Part shown: positions 57,599 to 64,000 of the stretch, piece by piece
Layout: every line of letters begins with the position of its first letter
Position numbering within the stretch: position 1 is the first letter of the stretch
Assembly: GCA_905250115.1 (NCBI GenBank)
Contig: CAJNOI010000134.1
Coordinates: 48,731-112,730, forward strand
Source of the DNA: Adineta steineri
Lineage: Eukaryota; Rotifera; Eurotatoria; Adinetida; Adinetidae
Length of the DNA stretch: 64,000 nucleotides
Reading direction: 5' to 3'
Position numbers and translations under genes: made by a program
The notes under the pieces: generated by a model
Database searches by the model: none
What the model saw: only the letters and a program-made list of their open reading frames with translations
Told to the model about the DNA's origin: nothing

Positions 57599-57881
57599 GT
57601 AATGCGTAAAAGACATCTGATTTATGAGTTATAGACAAAATTAAATAATGTTTTATTATAGCGACTTTGAAAGAGTATGTAGCAAACAAAGTTAATACTT
57701 AAAGCTGATAAGAATCACTCGTTTTCTTTTTTACTGGCAAGAATATTATTTACCTTGAAAAAATCTCTTGTTTGCTTGTAAGAGATATCAGAAAATACCT
57801 CATATATATGCATTCAAGATAACGTTACACAATAGAATGAAACTTATAATGATTCATTCTCGTTTTCTGTTTTACGACTAC

Positions 57882-57898
57882 AGGGTGTGGGTGTGGTG
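57882..57898. repeat. Lone G-rich telomere-like arm
   Basis: AGGGTGTGGGTGTGGTG, just after the 3' end of the glycosyltransferase gene. No C-rich partner was found nearby. Confidence 0.6.
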
Positions 57899-57915
57899 CA
57901 AGAACAATATAACAT

Positions 57916-58950
57916 TTATTTAATTAAACTAAGGATAAGATTTTGATACGCTGTACTTTCCGATTCAGGATTGTGGAATGTCTTTACTTGCTCAGCTGCT
58001 TGTTGAATGACGGTCTCTCGTAATTTCGTGTCCATCGCTAGTTGTAATAGACATTCAGCTGCTTGCTCTGCTGTTTCGTATAGTAATCCAGTTTGACCAT
58101 CTCGAATAATGCTGATATTTCCGATATTTCGTCGAGCAACAACCGGAAGTCTCAGTGCCATGGCTTCGAGAATGACCAAACACATGCCTTCGTTAATAGA
58201 AGTATTTAGACACGCGAATGCGGAGCACATAAGTTCATGTACATAGTCTGTAGATTGACCACCGATTAGAGTTATATTTGAACCTAAACATGAAGAATGA
58301 ATAACGTTAACAAGAGAAGGGTCTGCTTCATAACCGACAATAATTAATTGAAATTCGTGATCAGGTAAATGAGACATAATACGAATAGCAAGAAGTGGAT
58401 CTTTTACCTCTCGAATTCCACCTGCCCAAATGATTGTCTTTGGTAAGGATGAAAATGATGTTGATGGTGGCAATCGTTCGGAGATCGATGGTGACATTTG
58501 AACACTTTGTGGAATGACGGTAATACAACAAGTGAGTAAATTTTTATAAATATTTTCTGCATACTTTTTCCATTCAAAACTAAAACAAACCAGTCCACGA
58601 GCTTTCGGGACAATTTGTTCGATAGTTGGTAACCATTCAGGTTCACATGAATGTAAATCAGTTCCGGCAAAAATAAGGATAAGTGGTGGAAGATCAGAAT
58701 TATTTTGGTAGATCGATGTCAATAAGCGACCAGCGCGATAAGCATGTAATGCTAGAACAGCATCATATTGACGAATCGAGTCTAACAATGAATCAGATTC
58801 TATGCGTGGCGTATCAACCGATATACAATCAACAAAGATTTGGGATGAATGACGTAGACCATCTGTGAGACGAAAAGCTGTCGCAGCATTGCCACTACCT
58901 GGACTCAATGGAGCAAGTAGGAGAACACGTTTTATATTAGCATTGGTCAT
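57916..58950 (-). CDS. GT4-family glycosyltransferase, GLT1D1-like
   Basis: 344 aa, intronless, ATG at 58950. The N-terminal Rossmann half starts 'VLLLAPLSPGSGNAATAFRL', where the Gly-rich loop binds the nucleotide sugar. The C-terminal half has 'KTIIWAGGIREVKDPLLAI' and the GT4 E-x7-E motif in 'NEGMCLVILEAM'. 'NIGNISIIRDGQTGLLY' follows, typical of group-1 transferases. It transfers a sugar from a nucleotide donor to an unknown acceptor, probably in the cytosol (no signal or TM). It is divergent from and adjacent to a YdjC-type deacetylase. Lack of introns contrasts with the intron-bearing genes around it, so acquisition from bacteria or retrocopying are options. Confidence 0.8.
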   Translation of the reverse strand: MTNANIKRVLLLAPLSPGSGNAATAFRLTDGLRHSSQIFVDCISVDTPRIESDSLLDSIRQYDAVLALHAYRAGRLLTSIYQNNSDLPPLILIFAGTDLHSCEPEWLPTIEQIVPKARGLVCFSFEWKKYAENIYKNLLTCCITVIPQSVQMSPSISERLPPSTSFSSLPKTIIWAGGIREVKDPLLAIRIMSHLPDHEFQLIIVGYEADPSLVNVIHSSCLGSNITLIGGQSTDYVHELMCSAFACLNTSINEGMCLVILEAMALRLPVVARRNIGNISIIRDGQTGLLYETAEQAAECLLQLAMDTKLRETVIQQAAEQVKTFHNPESESTAYQNLILSLIK

Positions 58951-59369
58951 TGTTATCGATCGTATTACTTGTTCAATAAATTAGATTTGATTGATTTAGT
59001 TTAACTACAAAACAAAAACATCAATATACGTTTAAAAAAAAACAATAGACTCGAAAGATCTGTTTTTGTAAACACTCAAATGTGCATTGAAACAACGTTG
59101 AGAAGCATCCGATTTTATTTTAAAAAAATCTTATAAATGAATTCAACGACCCTTTTTTTTCTTATCACTTTTACATGAGGTGATATGAAGCAAGGTCCAC
59201 AAAGATTTTTTAAAGGACGTTTGTGATACAGATATATTTTCATTATTTACTATTTTCAAAAACGGTGAATCACGTCCACATAAGTCGTAAACAATAGAAG
59301 CTCTTTAAAAAATTTAGAAAAGTTTGTAAAATATAGTTTATTTTAGATTTACAACCGATATATTTAATC
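58951..59369. promoter_or_regulatory. Shared divergent promoter region
   Basis: 419 bp between the GT4 gene (-) and the YdjC gene (+). AT-rich, with no clear factor site recognised. Both genes must be driven from here. Confidence 0.4.
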
Positions 59370-60290
59370 ATGTCATCTACCACAAAGGTTCTCATCATCA
59401 ATGCCGACGATTTTGGCTATTGTCCTAGACGAAATGCTGCTATTGTGGATCTTTTTCGCCGACAGGCAATTTCATCAACCAGCTTATTGATCAATGGAGA
59501 TTATACGAGTGAAGCTCATAAATTGGCTACACTCCATCACATTCCAATCGGTTTACATTTAAATCTGACTGAGGGTCGACCAATTACGACCGATTTAAAT
59601 CGTATTTCGTCATTAGTCGATGCATATGGTATGATGCATGGTAAAATGGGTCTACGTAATGCAATCGATCAAGGATCTATCGATATGACTCATGTTGAAT
59701 ATGAAATTGAGATGCAATTTCGTCAATATCGACAATGGACAACAAACGAACAATATCCGATGCATATCGATGGTCATCAGCATATTCATATTCATCCAAT
59801 GTTAGCTGAATGCATTGCTCGGCAAGCGAGCCGTTTCAATGTTAAATATATTCGTGTGCCGTTTGATCAAGCGATTCTCACCAAGTCGAATCCAGAACCA
59901 TTCTATCAAACCGTTATCGAACAAGCTTGCAATGCTCGCACCATTTTTAATCGCTACGGTCTTTGTTATCCATCCTATTTTATTGGTCTAACGACTATGG
60001 GCCAAGCAATGACATATGACAATCTCGAAAGACGTTTGGAAATGTTTACACTAAATACAACATCGAATATTGCCGAATTAATGTGTCATCCAGGTTATCC
60101 AAGTGACACATTCATCGGGGGTTGTGGAACGGGACAGCCGGATGAATTTTCTTGTTCGTTCGATCGTCAACACGAATTTGATCTATTGTTCAGTGAAGAA
60201 TTCCGACAGCTTTTGATTAAATACAACATTCGTCTTGGAACCTATGCTGATGTCGATCAGTGCTATAAAAAAATTGATACTGATAAGTAA
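59370..60290 (+). CDS. YdjC/ChbG-type carbohydrate deacetylase
   Basis: 306 aa, intronless. 'LIINADDFGYC' holds the DD pair (Asp13, Asp14), 'PIGLHLNLTEGRP' gives His63, and 'MHIDGHQHIHIHPM' holds the next metal/catalytic His residues. 'ELMCHPGYPSD' is the final motif. Together they form the YdjC fold's metal-dependent active site. Family enzymes remove acetyl groups from N-acetylated sugars such as chitin oligosaccharides. The length is ordinary for the family. Its divergent partner is a sugar transferase, so the two may act on the same glycan. The Arg-rich C-terminal part is not unusual. Confidence 0.85.
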   Translation: MSSTTKVLIINADDFGYCPRRNAAIVDLFRRQAISSTSLLINGDYTSEAHKLATLHHIPIGLHLNLTEGRPITTDLNRISSLVDAYGMMHGKMGLRNAIDQGSIDMTHVEYEIEMQFRQYRQWTTNEQYPMHIDGHQHIHIHPMLAECIARQASRFNVKYIRVPFDQAILTKSNPEPFYQTVIEQACNARTIFNRYGLCYPSYFIGLTTMGQAMTYDNLERRLEMFTLNTTSNIAELMCHPGYPSDTFIGGCGTGQPDEFSCSFDRQHEFDLLFSEEFRQLLIKYNIRLGTYADVDQCYKKIDTDK

Positions 60291-60576
60291 GACAATGATA
60301 TGACTTTTATTAATAAGGAAATATATTTAAATATAATTCGAATAACTGACGCTATTAAATGATTCTTCTACCCGAACAATTCATTCAATCATAATATGTT
60401 GATACACAAGTATCTTTTTTTGCCACCGCATACATAAATTATAACATGGAAAAACACCACTTACAAAACGAGAAAAAATTAAAAGAGAATTATTAGTACG
60501 ATAGAACAAGAAACTCATGTGTTAATCTTGATACTCTATTATTGTTGCTAAAAAATGAAATGTTTTGATCTTCTGT
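60291..60576. other. Intergenic stretch
   Basis: Runs from the YdjC stop to the next hairpin. No gene is seen. Confidence 0.4.
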
Positions 60577-60650
60577 GAGGGTGTGAGTGTGGTTGGATGC
60601 GTGCTCGCTTTAGATCAACAAGGGACACTCACACTCACACCCACACCCAC
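60577..60650. repeat. Telomere-like hairpin abutting the monooxygenase fragment
   Basis: The left arm is GAGGGTGTGAGTGTGGTTGG, with a spacer of about 25 bp, and the right arm is GGGACACTCACACTCACACC followed by CACACCCAC. The C-rich arm ends at 60650, directly before coding sequence. Confidence 0.85.
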
Positions 60651-61751
60651 AAGATGGTATCCAAAAGATATTGAAGGATTAGAAAGTTTTCAAGGTGAAA
60701 TGTGTCATACAGCTGAATAGAATGATAAAATAAATTTTCAAGGAAAACGAATTGCTGTGATTGGTACTGGTTCAAGTGCAATACAATGTGTACCTGAACT
60801 ACATAAAAATTATGATATTTCACATTTATATGTTTTTCAACGAACACCACCTTGGGTTACTTATTCAAAAAATCGAACATTAACACAATTTGAAAAGAAA
60901 TTATTTACTTTTATTCCATGTATTCAAAAATTTCTTCGAGCTTGTACTTATTGGAGACTTGAATCAACTGTTCTATCATTTGTTTATCGATTACCTATTC
61001 GTTTAATTGCACAAAAATTAGTTCGATATCTATTTTTTTTATCAAGTTAAAGATCCAATTTTACGTGAAAAATTAATGCCAAAATCAGATTTTGGTTGTA
61101 AAAGAATTTTATTAAGTACTGATTGGTATTCAACAATACAACAATCAAATGTTAATCTTATTACAAATCGAATAAAACAAATAAAATCAAATTCAATTGT
61201 TACTTATGATGGAAATGAATATGAAATTGATATTATTATATGGGCTACTGGATTTAATGTTCATTCAGTCCATATTCCTATGTTTGGAATTCAAAGTCAA
61301 TCGCTTGAAAAACAATGGTCACAAGCTGTTCAGGTATTTTTGCTTTGAAAAATAAAATATGCGTATTTTTCTATATGTTAAGGCTTATCGTACTGTTACT
61401 GTACCTAATTTTCCTAATATGTTTCTTCTTCTCGGTCCAAATACAGGTCTTGGACATAATTCTGTAGTAGTAATGATTGAAGCACAATTGAAATATATTA
61501 TGGAAGCATTGATTTATATGCAAGAGAATGGAATTCGTGCAATGGCTGTGAAAGAAAATATTGCTAATAAGTTTAATAAAGAAATACAATTAAAATTAAA
61601 GAAAAGTGTTTGGCAAGTTGGTGGTTGTCATTCATGGTATCAAGATTCAAAAGGAAATAATACAACTATATGGCCTGGATTTACATGGACTTATGATCTT
61701 TTACTTAGAAATTTTGATTATCAAAATTATGATATGATATTTACAATATAA
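60651..61751 (+). pseudogene. Baeyer-Villiger-type flavin monooxygenase, truncated and broken
   Basis: Coding starts at once after the C-rich arm with 'WYPKDIEGLESFQGEMCHT', which is the BVMO fingerprint region. An in-frame TAG at 60718-60720 replaces the usual 'HTAxW' Trp area. 'KRIAVIGTGSSAIQCVPEL' follows, the NADPH-binding Rossmann GxGxxx. A frameshift in a T-run near 61040 shifts the frame ('RYLFFLSS' stop, 'YQVKDPILREKLMPK' in the other frame). 'IIIWATGFNVHS' and, after a 46-bp intron, 'FPNMFLLLGPNTGLGHNS' complete the family core. The FAD-binding N-terminal third is absent. Intact enzymes insert oxygen into ketones; this copy cannot be functional. Confidence 0.8.
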
Positions 61752-62384
61752 GAAATCGTCATTTTTATTGTATTTCTATTATTTTCATTTCAATGTTCTA
61801 AGATGAATTTTTGATTGTTCCTCATAAGTTATTATTGGAATAAGATTAATTCGAATATTATTCATATTAATAAATAGTTTATTATATATAGAATTTTGAA
61901 TTGAAATGAATTTTCTTGTTGCTATTCGAAAAATGTCGAGTGAGAGTTATGGTGAGGATTTGCTCGTTCTCTATTCACCCACATCCTCAAACATTTAGAA
62001 AATCGAAGATTATATGAGCAATATATTATTAGACAATGACTTAGTCAGATAAAACCATAAATAATCTAATCAGAACATATAATTAACCATGAGTATATTT
62101 ACCTACCCATGCATGGACAAGACTAACTATACAGAACTTCGATTCTTCTGTCGAAAACATTCACGAGAAACATTTTATGATGAAGTGTAATAGTGAGAAA
62201 CTAAGGTATCAAAAATGATTAACACATGTCGTGTGGATACATTTAATCACACAGTGAAAATAAAATTTTAATATCTTGAAATCTATATACAAGAAAAAGT
62301 TACATCAGATCGGAGGAAAATGATAGTGTGTTTGATATATACTGTGGTTAGTGTTCAATAGCTAATAGCCATGTATCAAATTGA
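61752..62384. other. Intergenic stretch with a weak telomere-like hairpin
   Basis: At 61939-61990, GAGTGAGAGTTATGGTGAGG and TTCACCCACATCCTC form a degenerate G-arm/C-arm pair, about 190 bp after the monooxygenase end. No gene is seen. Confidence 0.5.
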
Positions 62385-64000
62385 TTACGGTAGTTTGTAT
62401 CGTTGCACTCTGTGATTATTCCTATCGGCTACATACATAAAGCTTTCGTTTGCATTTAAAGTAACATAGCCAGGTGCCGACAGCCCAGTCGCATTACCTA
62501 GGGCTACTCCGGTTATTCCAGTGATCGTTTCTCCGCTTGTATGTCCCGGAGTCCAGCGTTGAATTCTATGATTTGCTTTGTCGGCAATGTATATATCACC
62601 TGTTTTCTTGGAAACGTAAACACTATAAGGCTGATTGAGCTGATTACTATTATTTCCTACTCCATTTCCGCCAGCTACAGTAGTACCATTTGCTGTAATG
62701 CCGAGAGTGTATCGCTGAATTCGATTATTCAGCATATCAGCAATGTAGAGATACGAACTATTCTCATCGAGGAATAATCCGTACGGCTGATTCAGTAGCT
62801 GACTGGTATTTCCCGCTATCCCTGTCTTCCCAGCTACCACTGTGCCGTTCGTAGCATTTGGAGCCCATTTCGTTACTCGATGGTTTTGATACTCAGCTAC
62901 GTACATATTCCCTTGCGAATCGACAGCCAATCCAACTGCGTAACCAATCCGACTTGTTGAGGTTCCATTTAATCCAGTACCCGCCACCATGCTACCAGAT
63001 GTTGAATTCTGACGCCAGCGCATCACTCTGCAGTTGAGATCATCATTCATGTAAAGATTCGAAGCAGTATCAAGAACTATGGTTGCTGGACAGTTTAGTT
63101 GGTTCATGGCATTTCCGCTCACTCCTGTGCCTCCAATCATTGTTCCTGTGACGTTTCCTTCTTTGAATTTCATCACTCTACTATTGCGAAAATCAGCAAC
63201 GTACAGGAAATCGTCTGCAGTTGGTATCACACCCCATGGAAATTGTAAACCATTGCTGTTATTCCCAGCCGTACCATTTCCATATCCAGCCACTGTAACG
63301 CCACTCAATGGAAACGGTACTATCAAAACGAAGAAAAAATTCTTTCAAACATTCAGATTTAGTGATTGAAATATGAGAGCTATAGTGAAAGTACTGGGTT
63401 CAAACTATCTGTGTACTAAACTAGTTCTAGTCGGATACTCACAAAAGTACTTTACTATCAGTCGGTCACGAAATCTTTGTTAGATATTTTGGAAAGAATC
63501 AACTCAGTACATTTATAACGTTCTATGGAAGTTTTTCGATTACTAAATGAATTGAACCTTAGAGAGCATTCTTTATTAATGCATTAAAGATATATAGAAT
63601 ACTACATGATAATGTAAGATCCAAAGATTTCTATGATATACTGTAATGAAAAGAGAACAATCTAAATGTTTTAACTTCGAACAAATAAAAATTAATTAGG
63701 AAAACATTTTCTTCATATTGGTCCTAATTATTTAACAACTTGATCTTCGATGCTTTTTCGTCGATCTAATATCGCAAAGGCAATAAATGCGACTCTAATA
63801 GAGACGAAATCGAGTTTCAGACTCCTATGTAGTTCACTACTATAGATACTGTGCTCAAGTTCTCGATTTCCCATCAGATTATTTGATTGATTTTGACATC
63901 GAAAAATATTATTAATTACCTGCTGTTGTCGTAGCAGTTGCTGTGGTTGTTGTTGTTGTTTTTGTAGTTGTTGTCGTGGTAGTTGTTATCGTAGTAGTTG
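62385..64000 (-). CDS. NHL-repeat protein with Thr-rich stalk (5' end outside window)
   Basis: The last exon, 63319-62385, encodes six NHL blades ('GLQFPWGVIPTADDFLYVAD', 'NQLNQPYSVYVSKKTGDIYI', 'GYVTLNANESFMYVADRNNH') ending 'RVQRYKLP'. A 600-bp intron (63919-63320) separates it from an exon at 63920-64000 coding almost only Thr (ACA/ACT/ACG codons, 'TTTTKTTTTTTATATTA'). The join keeps phase at Val ('TTAVPFPLSG'). The Thr stalk and Asn-X-Ser/Thr sites suggest an extracellular propeller tethered to the membrane or secreted. It differs from the B-box/NHL pair at 30-35 kb, which lacks the stalk. Confidence 0.8.

Larger units (their letters stand above)
57394..57915. other. Intergenic stretch with two telomere-like motifs
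   Basis: Holds the hairpin at 57552-57598 and a lone G-rich arm at 57882-57898. No gene is seen. Confidence 0.6.

Noticed and set aside
62385-63326. Third tandem copy of the B-box/NHL pair
   Set aside because: No B-box exon; preceded instead by a Thr-rich stalk exon, and the blades differ in motif.

Overview
The window looks like nuclear DNA of a bdelloid rotifer (Adineta/Rotaria type). It is AT-rich, with many introns of about 50-60 bp. The protein families are those I associate with bdelloids: a mono-ADP-ribosyltransferase joined to kinesin-light-chain TPRs, B-box/NHL proteins, an F-box protein with an 'AFNNLNQR' box, several rhodopsin-type receptors, and secreted proteins with Thr-rich stalks. 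The species call is inferred from family recognition, not from a database search.

Layout. 1-2343 (-): ADP-ribosyltransferase plus TPR gene split by one in-frame stop. 4476-5285 (-): receptor pseudogene. 6063-6987 (-): intact receptor. 7749-8900 (-): B-box/propeller protein. 9646-10869 (+): cathepsin L. 10981-14574 (-): PUM3/PUF6. 15379-16385 (-): sphingomyelin-synthase-like protein. 17402-17875 (-): prefoldin 5. About 18.4-18.8 kb: tRNA-Met and tRNA-Asp. 19641-20970 (+): divergent syntaxin. 21936-24655 (-): STRA6-like receptor with an EGF-like module. 26381-27195 (+): LRR protein. 27551-28171 (+): four-TM claudin-like protein. 30129-35039 (-): tandem pair of B-box/NHL genes, the first cut by an assembly gap. 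37297-37932 (-): Thr-rich membrane protein. 39105-40340 (+): Hedgehog-type Hint protein. 41304-41771 (+): Gly/Cys/Ser-rich protein. 42649-43907 (+): aminergic-type receptor. 44041-45072 (-): F-box pseudogene. 45387-47860 (-): aspartic protease with Thr-rich linker. 48.8-50.2 kb: gene relics and fold-back repeats. 51185-54480 (+): unknown zinc-ribbon protein and PCIF1-like methyltransferase, each behind a copy of the same promoter. 54.7-62 kb: truncated vWA gene, divergent GT4/YdjC pair and broken Baeyer-Villiger-type monooxygenase. 62385-64000 (-): Thr-stalk NHL protein.

The main unexplained signal is a set of dispersed hairpins. Each has a G-rich TGTGGG-like arm on the left and a CCCACA-like arm on the right. 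The clear ones are at 3.66, 12.27, 49.67, 55.13, 57.55 and 60.58 kb, with weaker ones elsewhere. The polarity is always G-arm then C-arm, that of two telomeres joined head to head; from memory the Adineta telomere repeat is TGTGGG. Two genes, vWA at 55.45 kb and the monooxygenase at 60.65 kb, lose their N-termini exactly at the C-rich arm. Next to the largest array sits a 360-bp GC-rich element with terminal inverted repeats and a perfect 10-bp target duplication. This suggests that 54-62 kb was assembled from broken-end fragments or through a fold-back element family that carries telomere-like cores.

Most coding genes here are ordinary housekeeping or receptor genes with no operon logic. The PCIF1-like methyltransferase and its upstream neighbour are the best candidates for a co-regulated functional pair.
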